Positions 9,587-20,254 of a DNA stretch of 64,000 nucleotides are shown piece by piece. The position numbers and the translations under genes were made by a program. Position 1 is the stretch's first letter, and each line of letters starts with the position of its first letter. A model generated the notes under the pieces. It had not been told where the DNA came from, searched no databases, and saw nothing but the letters and a program-made list of their open reading frames with translations. This stretch comes from Fistulifera solaris (lineage: Eukaryota > Bacillariophyta > Bacillariophyceae > Naviculales > Stauroneidaceae), in NCBI GenBank assembly GCA_030295235.1, contig AP026127.1, forward strand, positions 1,056,501-1,120,500, written 5' to 3'.

Positions 9587-12500
9587 CTACCAGAACTCGA
9601 ACATTCTTTTGCACTGCCGAGGCAAGTACGGGCGCATGCGCAAGCAAACAACAACCTTGCACTCCCGCTCCAGGTAAGGACGGGTGCGGAGGCAAGAAAC
9701 AGAACTTTTCTTTTTCTTTGACATCGCATGATCCAAACTCGGCATCGCATCCTCATTCATGTCAACCGGATCATCCAAAGCTGGCATCGCAGCTGACTCC
9801 ATACCAACCGGAATCTCAACACTCGACCCCGCAATCGCATCCACCTCCGGTTCAGCCTCTTTGATTGAAGACGCCATTGCATCCGCCTCCGTGTCAATCA
9901 CATCATCAAAACTTGGCATCGCAACCAACCCCATGTCCACCGGAATCTCAACACTCGACCCCGCTATCGCATCCACCTCCGGTTCAGCTACTTTGTTTGA
10001 AGACGCCATTGCATCCGCCTCCGTGTCAATCGCATCATCAAAACTTGGCATCGCACCCAACCCCATGTCCACCGGAATCTCAACACTCGACCCCGCTATC
10101 GCATCCACCTCCGGTTCAGCCACTTTGTTTGAAGACGCCATTGCATCCACCTCCGTGTCAATCGCAACATCGAAACTCGGCATTGCACCCAACCCCATGT
10201 CCACCGGAATTGCATCCACCTCCGTGTCAATCGCACCATCAAAACTCGGCATTGCACCCAACCCTATGTCCACCGGAATCTCAACACTCGACCCCGCTAT
10301 CGCATCCACCTCCGGTTCAGCCACTTTATTTAAACACCCCATTGCATCCACCTCCCTGTCAATCGCATCATTCAAACTCGGCATAGCATCCACCTCCACG
10401 TCAACAGGGTCATCCAAACTCGCCATCTCTACATCTAACTCCATTTCAGTCATAGGATCCTTCTCGACAGAAGCAAGAAGTGTCGAATTTTTGAAACGCA
10501 TGGGAGACTCAGCAGCCGGTGCTGTCTTCATTGGATCAGAACGTATTACCCCAGTTGCAACGGAAAAGTGATGCTCATGCATTGCTTCTGTTTCCAAGAA
10601 GCTGTCAGGTTGATTGTCAACACTGTCACCGTCGCCGTATCCGTCATCGGCAGCGTTAGCGTAAACATCAGCACTGTCAAGACATGCTTCCTCATCCTCC
10701 TTATCCTGAGGCAGTTGCAGTTGCAGTGGCTCAACCGGAAAACCGCAAAAGTGGTAGTCGTACCACGTAATACACTTTGATAAAACTTGTTGTACCATAC
10801 CAAGTGCCGCTCGTATGATTCCCACGAGCCAAATCCGGGAGGAACGTGTCCAAATTTTCGCAAGTAAGGAAGAATGTCCCTTGAAAATGCCGTCCAATGA
10901 GCCGGATGGCATCTCTCTCCCTTCTCATCTACGAAAAACGTCTCCTCTGAAAACGCTGGAATATGGTTTACAAACATGCGGTACATCTGCGTGCAAAAAA
11001 CGGATTCATCGTCACTAGGAAACACCTCGAATTGACGTTCCCAGTCAACTTCCTGTGTTTTCAAGTTCGTGAATTCGTTCGACATGTAGCGACCGTCGTA
11101 GCAATCTCCCAGCTCTTCCGCGCTCATTTCATAATAAGGCTTGATGAGAACGAACGAACACAACTTGTCTTCAGGTGCAAATCGAACACGACGACGAACA
11201 CGACCAAGACGACGAACACGACGCCGGACCCAATTTTTGACGAAACGAACTTTTTGGTTTGGAGCAGATTGTTGCATGTTTTGCATGAAGTCACGGCGAC
11301 ACTCACGCAAAAGACGAATGCGGTCGAGAGCAAAAGAGCTGGACGTCTCGAAGTCGCCCAATCGCAAATAATGAATTGCTTTTGTTGCTGCGGACGAACG
11401 ACGAAGCTCAGCAAACAACAAATACAAGCCAACTGCGGAAGTACCGATCCATCTGGCATCTCCACAAGCCGCAACAACTCCAATCACCATAAGAAAGAGG
11501 ACGAAGACGAAAGACACACAAAAAAATGACACGACGGTTTCGCTTCAAATCAAATTGTTTCCCCGTAGAGTCAAGTACCGGGGCTACAGGACGAAACATC
11601 GTGAGACTTGGAGTCTCCAAACGAACTGAAAACTCCGTGTTCTTTTGCAAGAGAACATCTTCACGATACAAACAGCCGTTTGCGCTGAAAAGAACGAAGC
11701 AAACAGCCGCACGACGACCAAACAACGCCCACATGGTCGAGCAAAAACTCTTCAGCGCCAGAAGAGCGATTTCTGCGACGGTCCGAGCGCAGAAACGCAT
11801 CAACACAAGCCCTGCAACGCAAGCAGGCACAAGGATGATGCAAAGAACCGACAAGAGCAACAGAACAAGCAAACAGACGCAGGAGAAAACACACACCGAC
11901 TCCGAAAGCGACTGAACACTTGCGCTGTTGCGTAGCATACTACAATCTCCAGAGCAAACTGAATCTTCGCCGGAGCGAAGAAACAGCCAATCCGGCCGAC
12001 AGGAGACGTAAGGGTGCAAGGATGTAGGTCCATAACAACCGGATCTTCCGAAGTCGGCATCGAATCTAACTCCATCGGCACACCCTCTTCTGCAAATACC
12101 CAACGCTTCACTGTGGGGGACCATTCCATCGGTACAGATTCCTCGGCAAACCGCTTCGCATTCACAGGAGTGGGAGGCGTCGGTGACCAGTCCATTGGCA
12201 CAGCATCGTCCGTATCGATCGTCTCCTCGAACAATTTCACTTTGACCAAAGCAAGAACTGTCGACGCGGAGCTCATAGAAGACTCAGCAGCCGGTTTCGT
12301 CTTCATTGGAGCAAAAGGCATCGCCCCAATGCGACGACGACAATGACGAGGATCAGTGAGGTGTTCACGAGCACTTAGTTGCCCAATCCGTTCGATGAAA
12401 CAAAACGACAGCAAATCATCATCCGGGCGAAAACGAACGCGAAGAAGACCGCTTTCCTTCAACAAACATCGGAAATGTGCGTTCCAAACAACACGCTTGT

Positions 12501-13279
12501 TTGAAAATTCACACACACGGCGAATGGGATCGAGAGCAAAAGAGCTGGACGTCTCGAAGTCGCCCAATCGCAAATAATGAATTGCTTTTGTTGCTGCGGA
12601 CGAACGACGAAGCTCAGCAAACAACAAATACAAGCCAACTGCGGAAGTACCGATCCATCTGGCATCTCCACAAGCCGCAACAACTCCAATCACCATAAGA
12701 AAGAGGACGAAGACGAAAGACACACAAAAAAATGACACGGTGTTTTCGCTTCAAATCAAATTGTTTCCCCGTAGCATCAAGTACCGGAGCTACAGGACGA
12801 AACATCGTGAGACGTAGAGTCTCCAAACGAACTGGAAACTCCGTGTTCTTTTGCAAGAGAACATCTTCACGATACAAACAGCCGTTTGCGCTGAAAAGAA
12901 CGAAGCAAACAGACGCACGACGACCAAACAACGCCCACATGGTCGAGCAAAAACTCTTCAGCGCCAGAAGAGCGATTTCTGCGACGGTCCGAGCGCAGAA
13001 ACGTATCAACGCAAGCCCTGCAACGCAAGCAGGCACAAGGATGATGCAAAGAACCGACAAGAGCAACAGAACAAGCAAACAGACGCAGGAGAAAACACAC
13101 ACCGACTCCGAAAGCGACTGAACACTTGCGCTGTTGCGCAGCATACTCACAATCTCCAGAGCAAACTGAATCTCCGCCGGAGCGAAGAAACAGCCAATCC
13201 GGCCGACAGGAGACGTAAGGATGCAAGTAAAGAGCACGAAGCTCGCGAAAGTTTTGTTTGTTTTGATAGAGTTTATCAT
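9587..13279 (-). CDS. Multi-pass membrane protein with internal duplication
   Basis: I read one gene from ATG 13279 to the stop at 9587 (1,230 residues) once four one-base breaks are repaired: A7 at 12726-12732 and at 11520-11526 (each needs A6), one missing base near 11939, and A4 at 10739-10742 (needs A5). The N-terminus (MINSIKTNKTFASFVLFTC) is signal-peptide-like. Two copies of a module follow, each with a long hydrophobic span (VCLLVLLLLSVLCIILV), a second one (FVFVLFLMVIGVVAAC), a conserved LRLGDFETSSSFALD and an RVRF-x-P-[DE]-D stretch. The C-terminal third has about 44-residue acidic repeats (EPEVDAIAGSSVEIPVDMG), a KKKK patch and two CLR-x-RPYL units. No known family. The alternative is two tandem paralogues (about 12022-13279 and 9587-11938), the second lacking its own signal sequence. 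Confidence 0.5.
9740..10400. repeat. 132 bp coding repeats at the 3' end of the membrane-protein gene
   Basis: Four to five imperfect copies of a 132 bp unit, recognisable on the plus strand by ACTCGACCCCGCTATCGCATC-like text, encode a 44-residue acidic unit containing EPEVDAIAGSSVEIPVDMG and AMPSFDDAIDTE. One copy is shortened (near 10200). Confidence 0.7.
11330..12022. repeat. Copy 1 of 1.2 kb tandem duplication
   Basis: This block repeats at 12538-13228 with an offset of 1,207-1,208 bp. The part 11330-11520 is essentially identical to its partner. The part 11527-12022 differs by a few percent, and most of the changes alter amino acids. The uneven identity suggests gene conversion over the left part. 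Confidence 0.85.
12538..13228. repeat. Copy 2 of 1.2 kb tandem duplication
   Basis: Partner of 11330-12022. The duplicated unit starts inside the signal-peptide region (from the ILTSPVGRIGCFF segment) and ends just after the conserved FALD segment. The spacer between copies (12023-12537) corresponds to the C-terminal part of the first module and has diverged strongly from 9587-11329. Confidence 0.85.
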
Positions 13280-13761
13280 TTTGTTGCAAGACCTTGTTTC
13301 AAGAGAAAAAAGTGCGGGAAAAACCGCGCAGCACGCGCCGCCGCACCGCCGCGGAAGTGAAGCGGCGACGGGCTGCTGCGGTAGAATACAATACGGTATA
13401 ATTTTGGCTTTATACGTATTTTGCGACGAAGATAGTATAGCATAATCTGTAACGTCTGTTAATTTAGTCTTGTATGTATACAAAGTATGCCCAAAATATA
13501 CAGGCCTCTTTGTTTTACAACTTAGTTTCCTCTTGTTTGAAAGGAAAAGCGCAAAAGGTGATCCGATTGTATCATTATTGTAGCCTCTTTCGTTTTTCTT
13601 GCAGTTATTTGAGTGCACACTTGATTCTAAAGCAATGGTTTTGTCGCAGTCGCCAGGAATCTCCAGGTATGCCTTTTCTTTCGCGTTTCCGTTGCGACAT
13701 GTCGTCGTACATGTTTGCCATTACGATACCTGGTAGCATTATTCCCTAGATAAACAAAACA
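13280..13761. other. Divergent promoter region
   Basis: 480 bp lie between the membrane-protein gene (minus) and the cold-shock gene (plus). The left 130 bp are GC-rich (GCGCCGCCGCACCGCCGCGG at about 13335) and the rest is AT-rich. No gene seen. Confidence 0.45.
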
Positions 13762-14330
13762 ATGTTGAGACTTCTTTTCAAACTCCCAAACAAAGCCGGC
13801 GGGAGATGTTTCTCTACAGAGAGACTTACCGGAAAGGTCAAGTTTTACAGTCGCACTAAGGCGTACGGTTTCATCGTTCTCGATCGAGGAGGCGATGACG
13901 TCTTTGTGCATCGGACAGCCTTGCAAAGTACCAGTAACGATCCTCGTTACCCTTATCTGAAGCGAGGGGAACGCGTTTCTTTTCCATCCACGCAAATGAT
14001 GGATCGTCTGTTCCACAAGCAACGGCAGTAACATTTGTCGATGGTACACCCGTGTATCCTTTGCGAAAAGATTTTCTAGCTCAGATGACACGTCGAGTGC
14101 AAAACAATATCGGAGAAGAAGTTTTCCACCTCTTTCATAGTCGCGAGTCCGATAGCATCACCATAGATGACATTCGAGCTATTTATGAAGACGCTGCACA
14201 GCAATTGAAAGAGGCGGAGATACTCGTTGAACACCTAGGGATGACACTGGATCAGTTCGAGACACCGACACGACGAAACAAATCCATCCAGAAAGAGGAC
14301 AACGATTTGACAAGTGAAAAGGAAGAATAG
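13762..14330 (+). CDS. Cold-shock-domain protein with mitochondrial-type leader
   Basis: The cold-shock domain spans residues about 22-85: TGKVKFYSRTKAYGFIVL holds the RNP1-type K-x-Y-G-F-I strand and GGDDVFVH the RNP2 strand. YPYLKRGERVSF and a terminal ATAVTF complete the OB fold. The first 20 residues (MLRLLFKLPNKAGGRCFSTE) look like a mitochondrial presequence. A helical extension of about 95 residues follows, which I do not recognise. The frame breaks after the OB fold: A3 at 13994-13996 needs A4, giving 189 residues. Expected role: single-stranded RNA/DNA binding in the organelle, for example as an RNA chaperone. Confidence 0.72.
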
Positions 14331-14364
14331 AAATACAACATACTATTTTAGCTTTTACGCAATT

Positions 14365-17300
14365 CTATCCGCTCAATAAACCTTGCTCGTCTCCAAGGAG
14401 CTGCAGACTACCTTTCTTCTTTTTGGGCGTTCGCTTCATGCCCATCTTTCCAAAAAAGCCTCCTTTCTTCCTCTTATCCGATGCGACACTACGATCACCA
14501 TCGTCGTCATTTGATGATTTCGTGTTACCGAACACACCCAGCTTGTCGTCGTCGTCTTCTGATTCAGCAATGGTGGCTAAATGGTGATCGTTAAACGAGC
14601 CGTCTTTTCCGTTCAAGTCGGACAACGATGGCAGTGATGCTGGGGATTCGCGTGGAGAGGGCGATTGGCTCGCTCTCTTCTTGGGGCTTCTTCGTGGTGT
14701 TGTGGCGGTTGTCAGAGAAGTGGGAGGATTTGGCATCGCGTTCGACATTTTGTAAACAGGACGCTGTGCCAAGTCGATCATGTTGTCCGGGATTTTCGCT
14801 AGATCCTTGGCCATTGCAGCAATGCCTATTCCAGTACCTACTTGAGCCCGTGGAGAGTTTTGAACGGTAGCTAAATCATCCAGGGACGTGACGCCATCCT
14901 CCTGATTCCATCGAGAAAAGTGTGCAGCAAGTCCCTTTTCTTCGATAGGGCCGTCGTCGCGAAGTGTACGATTCATTAGCGTATCAGACAAGCTACCACG
15001 GAACGAGGCACTGTTGGCACTCCCACGCCGCCCGCTGGGCATACCGAAGCCTTCCAGCTGAAAAGCATCCATGCCGCTGTCGTCATTAAGTGGTGTTTGG
15101 CGTCTATCCACCTGATGTTGCTTTTTCTTAAAGGTCATGTACTCCTTTTGGATCAAATTGATAGATGTTCCCCGTCTATCAGACATTTCTTGTCGCAACG
15201 TGCTGACACTCATGACCTTGCTCTGCTTCACGCGACGCATCTCAGATTCAAATACTGCAGCAGGATCCAAGCGAGATTTGTTTGATCGACTAGCCCGACT
15301 ACTACGAGATACACGGCTGCGATGACTTTTTGCGATGCCAATGACTTCAGGTCGTTCGGTACAGAGTCACCATCCGCTTGCGATTTCTCATCCGCACTGC
15401 TATGTGACGAGTGGTTCGACTGGTCTTTGTGAGCTGCTTCCGCATTACTGGTGATCATATACACCGACTTCACACTGGGTGCCACGGAAAATTCATCAGA
15501 ATTTCTAGCAATTCGCTTTTGTGTGGGTCGTTCATCGCTTGAAGACGATCCCGCCATCTCTTCTTTGTCGTCGTCGAAAGAGAGTGGATAGCTTGGACAA
15601 ACTCGTTCGTTAACTTGACTTTTCCCTTTCCATCGTTACTTTTTATAAATAATCGCAGACGTTGTACGACCTTATCGTCCTTTTCCTTCTCCTTCATGAT
15701 TCGCTTCTTTTCTTTCTCACGATTTCTTTGACGCGTCCTAATTTCAAACTTCAAAGCAGTTTCGGCATCAACATCGACTTCCTCCCACATGTCATCGAAA
15801 TCAGCATCAACAGTTTCAACCTGGAGTTTCGACTCAAGTTTTGCCACAGCGTTCAGCTCGTCAAAATCCACAGTGTTGTTGTCGTTGCCGTTATCAATTT
15901 CATTTCCTGTTTCATCTTCTGCCCAGCCTTTCTTTTCTCCCTCTGCGCTACCAAAGGACACATCATCGGAGCTACTACTTGATTCCATGTCATCCAAAAA
16001 GGTTTTTGTCGTTTGTTTCCTTAGCGACGTAATAATGATCGTGCTCACTTCTGCTAAGATTATCGATCTCTTCCAGAGCGTCTGAGGGCTCTTCCAATAT
16101 GATATGTTCGGAACCAAAAGCATCAGGGAAGAAACCATCTATCACTGAGCTCCGCTTCGGTGACTTGTCTAATTTCGAATCCTTCTCCCTTTTCTTTTTT
16201 TTCTTTGGCGGTTTCCCAAGGCCGCTTACCACCCTCAATATCATCGTTCCCAAAAATACCGGGGTTTGCATTCAGGATCACATGCTGCACCCCTGAGGTT
16301 CCAACTGGCGCCTGTTTTGAAATGGTTCCTACGCTTATTTCATCACCATGTCGGCTAACTTTTCTCATTTTTCCTAAGTGTTCATTCAGTCCTTTTTTCT
16401 TTTTTCTCCGGCGCCTTTTGTCATCTCCTGAGAAGCCTGTGAAACCGGAAAAAGTTGACATGCCTCCGTTGATGATCGATGAATCGCCTCCGACAGATAA
16501 GCCGCCTGGACTTAAAGCGCTGATTTTACTTTTCATCTCGTTTCTAATTACTGGCGAAAAGTTTACAAGTTGTTGAGATGGCTTCGTTTTAGGACTGACC
16601 ATGGAGTTAGAGCTAACAGATTTTGAAGAAACTGTTGAGCTCGAGCGATGCAGCGGTACAGAATCCTTAGGGTTCTTCAATGGTAACGCCTCTACCCGAG
16701 GTGGTGTCTGTGTCCGAGGCTGAGCGCTAGCTTTCATACCTTGCTCTTCGATCGCTTTGTCTGTCATCTGTTTTGTTTCTATTGTAGAAGCAGGACGACT
16801 TGTCGTCTCTATAGAAGAAACAGGATGTGGGGCGGGTTGTGAGTTGCTTGACAAAACAACGCTTTCCTCTGAGCTTGCCACCGAAGAGAGCTGAGAAGAC
16901 GATGGTGACGGAGTACTCCGGAAAACACCTTGGGCGCTGGGAACCGGAGACTTTGATACAGGTTTTCTCCCCACCCAAACCAGGAGCTACTGTTTTTCTT
17001 ATTGGAGGCTGCAATTTTGTCCTCAGATATATTATTCCGAGTCATGGCAGTCACATTTTCCAAGCGAAGCAAAGGAGCTTCCTTTGGTCCCAATTTGAAA
17101 CTACCGTCGTCTTCGGAAGAGTCAGTTTCATAAGATACAGATGAGTCCGATTCTTTTCGGGAGCCTGAATGGCGGATGAACCATCGAGTGGGGCGTTATC
17201 ATCGTCATGCATGGAGCTCACATCGGAATTGTAGCTCTTGTCTGTCTCGGAGAGCTTGCCAGGTAAATCATTGGCGGATTCTGTTGCCGAGACAACCTTT

Positions 17301-19456
17301 GGCTTAACGATTTCTTGGATAAGTCCTGACATACTACCATTTTCTGAATCGGTATTGTCCTCGTCAGAGACACCCGGCGGTTGAAAATCTACGTCATCAC
17401 CGAATAGATCGTCAAAGCCAAATTCTTTCATTTGAGCCGCCAGCTTGGAAGAAGGTACGAAAGCGTCACTGCTAGTTTGACTGTGCAACGAAGCCCCTTT
17501 CATTAGACTTGAAGGAGCATTGCCGTTGGATGAATCGTTTGGCTCGCAATAGCCGTCTTCATCGCTTTCCTTTGTTTCTTTCAGTGGATTCGACGGATCT
17601 ATTGGTACAGATTGTCTACTGAGTGGTAGATAAATGCCATCCGGTCCACTTGCTATCGATCCCCCATCATTCTCAGCTCCGTCAAGCGCTGAGTTTTTGC
17701 CGGACTCTGGACGGCCGAACATTCCCAAAAGACCGCTAGCTTTAGAACCGGTGCTCGCTTGAGATTTCGATGCCACAGAAGCTACGTCGTCAGAAGTGCT
17801 TGCCCGACTAAAAAAGGCCGCCGAAGAATCCGCCAGATTTCTCTTGCGAGGCTCTTTCCTTTTCTTGTCTGGCTTGTTCACCATTTTCTAAGAAAGCGAT
17901 ATCAATATCAACTATCACATCTTCTTTCTCTCCCGTTGACCCCTTCATTGATGGAAACGGGGTATTCTCGCTGGGCCTCTCACAGATTAATTCCTCTGTA
18001 CGGTCTGAATCGTCGTCACCTTCACTCTCTGACACGATACCTTGGTGACTCAGTTCCGGCACGTTTTCCTGCTTTGGTTCGCCCCCGAAGGAACTTAAGG
18101 CAGCATCATGGGCACCATTGTTATTTTGGCTCTTTTCGCAATCTGCAGCACTACCAACGCTGAATAATTTCTGCACTTCATTTAACTCCAAAGACATAAA
18201 GCCTGATTGTACACTCGCAGCAAAATCGTCGCTATCAGCCCCCACCTGGGCTGCTGATTCGAAAATGGATGCACTGTCCAAACCAGAACTCACATTGCTG
18301 CGTTGAATATCTTTTGGAAAATCCAAAACATGTTTATCCGATTGCGATATTTCTATCTCTTCCGAATCCTCGTTACGTGAATAGATCCCTAAATGCCTGC
18401 TGTTACCTGGTAATTCGTCTTCGCAGGGAGACTGCTCTGCATCCTCCGTAGCATCATTATCACCTCTCTCTTGTTGTGACGTTTCACCGCTTTCCGAATC
18501 CTCAATATTTGCGTTGCTTTGCTCTAAATCTAACCTTGTCTGGAGTTGTCTTGATAATTGGTACGAGGCGTCTCCATATAACACAGTTTCATTGTATACG
18601 TCTTTTCGTAAGTCATCGTCGTCTCCTGATGCAACCGATCGTGATTGCAAGCTCACATGCGACTGTCGTGTAGAATGAGAGACTTCATCATCATGGTCCG
18701 AATCATGATCATACGAATTGTCTTCCTTGAACGGTTCCGCGTCGTGCGACCCCTGAAATTGTGGATTTGAAGTTCCCGAATGCAAGTTTGGGTGCGGCTG
18801 TTCTGTTGACGCATGCGAGTCGCTCTCCGAATCATCTGAAGCGTACTCATTGGATTCATTTTTTCGGACATTTGGTCATCTCCTGATTCGGTAGACGGCG
18901 GCTCCATGCTTTTTGACTGCTCATAGGACCGTGAATTGATGCTTTCTGAGTTTAACATTTCATGTTGCTGGACAGCAGAGTCATCTAATTGTTCTAAGCT
19001 GTCTGAATTATCGTCGCCAGATTCTTCGTGCTTGAATACTTTATTGCCTGCATCGTCAATATTTTTATAAGCATCAACTTGCTGGGGATTCGCTGCTGTT
19101 GCTGAACTTTCGTCGTCATCTCCTTCACTTTCTTCCTCGCTCTCCTCATCGCTACTACTCGCAAATGGATCTTTGACCGTAATTTTGGGTGTATTGCTGC
19201 TGATGATACTGCTTTCTTCACTTCCAAAGGACATGTTGTCGAGAGCCGCCGCGAAAGGGTCGTCTAAGTTACTTGCTCCAGCCTTTTCTGCGTTCGCCAT
19301 TAATTCCTGGATAGACATTGGTGTTTTCTGCTTCTCTGGGCTCTGCTCGCCTCGTCTCATACTGTAAGCATCGTCGGAACCGAATCCCGAGAGACCGGTC
19401 GTAAAATCATGTTTCGGTTCCCCATCGTTTGAAGACGATCCCCAACCCCGAAACAT
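14365..19456 (-). CDS. Large acidic Ser-rich protein, about 1,697 residues
   Basis: One intron-free frame from ATG 19456 (MFRGWGSSSND) to the stop at 14365 appears once eight homopolymer breaks are corrected: 18859-18864, 17810-17815, 17159-17161, 16969-16972, 16195-16202, 15996-16007, 15488-15491 and 15327-15331. The corrected length is an exact multiple of three. The protein is dominated by Ser, Asp and Glu, with DPFA-type motifs (DPFAAALD, DPFASSSDEE) near the N-terminus and an SSWFGWG patch mid-protein. A Lys/Arg/Glu helix (about 15590-15760) is followed by a small possibly folded segment, and the basic tail holds GGFFGKMGMKRTPKKKKG. It is probably a disordered scaffold or phosphoprotein. 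No family recognised. Heavily frameshifted sequence could also mean a decaying gene. Confidence 0.6.
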
Positions 19457-20254
19457 CCTTCCACGCTGACTGTGCCTGTCGAATGTTTGTTGGCTTTCAA
19501 TTCATGTCAATTGGGAGTGTGAATATCGTCGACTCAACACTCAAAGATAGTCCAGATGATAAAGGGATGATAAAAGAGTCTTCCGAGTTACTGGTATAAT
19601 AAACGCCCTTTTGTTCAGGACGAGGAGTAATACAGGAAATAGAACTTTCAACACGAGCACAAAAGTGCCACCAAAACCTGCACCGCCAACAAGAGCGAAA
19701 AAGTACAGGTACTTGTACAGTTCACAGTTCGATATTATAGTTAAAATGTCCGACAGCGTACTGTATATGCCGGAAGCCCAAACGAGACTTCTTTTTGAGC
19801 CAGTGTAATATACCGTTGTCCGTGCAACGGGAATGTACTTAGGAAATTGATTTCCGTTATAAGAGAACACTGGCTAAAATTGTCCGGTCCTTGGCCCAAA
19901 ACCTTAACGCTATTAATATAAGACTGTTGAGGCAATTGATTTTTGCCCCTCACTTTCTCGCGCGCCTCATTTCTCATTTGCTTATTGTTTCTCCCTTCGT
20001 CGAACTTCGAATACGAATCAATTTTATTACTACAGCTGTAGTCATATCATGTCACCTTCACGGGGAACACGAAAGGGCAATTTGTTTTTGGATCCTTCTG
20101 GATGCGTTCTCGATTTCAGGCATCAAAGAGATGAGAACCCAGTAATTGTGATGGCCTGCGCCGCTGCACCTTCATCCATCATATTTTTGAAGAACCGTCT
20201 TTTCAGAGACCGTTACAACACTTCATTTCAACCAAATTTGAAACATTTGACATC
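19457..20254. other. Divergent intergenic region
   Basis: This 800 bp region separates the acidic protein (minus) from the LEA gene (plus). Short open frames are present without support. It probably holds both promoters; no clear motif was identified. Confidence 0.45.

Noticed and set aside
9759-10571. Plus-strand Ser/Thr/Ala-repeat frames
   Set aside because: Antisense reflection of the 44-residue acidic repeats of the membrane-protein gene.
11526-13121. Basic plus-strand frames in both duplicated copies containing RTKQTA, like the histone H3 tail
   Set aside because: Only six residues match, nothing else resembles a histone, and the differences between copies give no sign of selection in this frame. 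The opposite strand carries the better gene.
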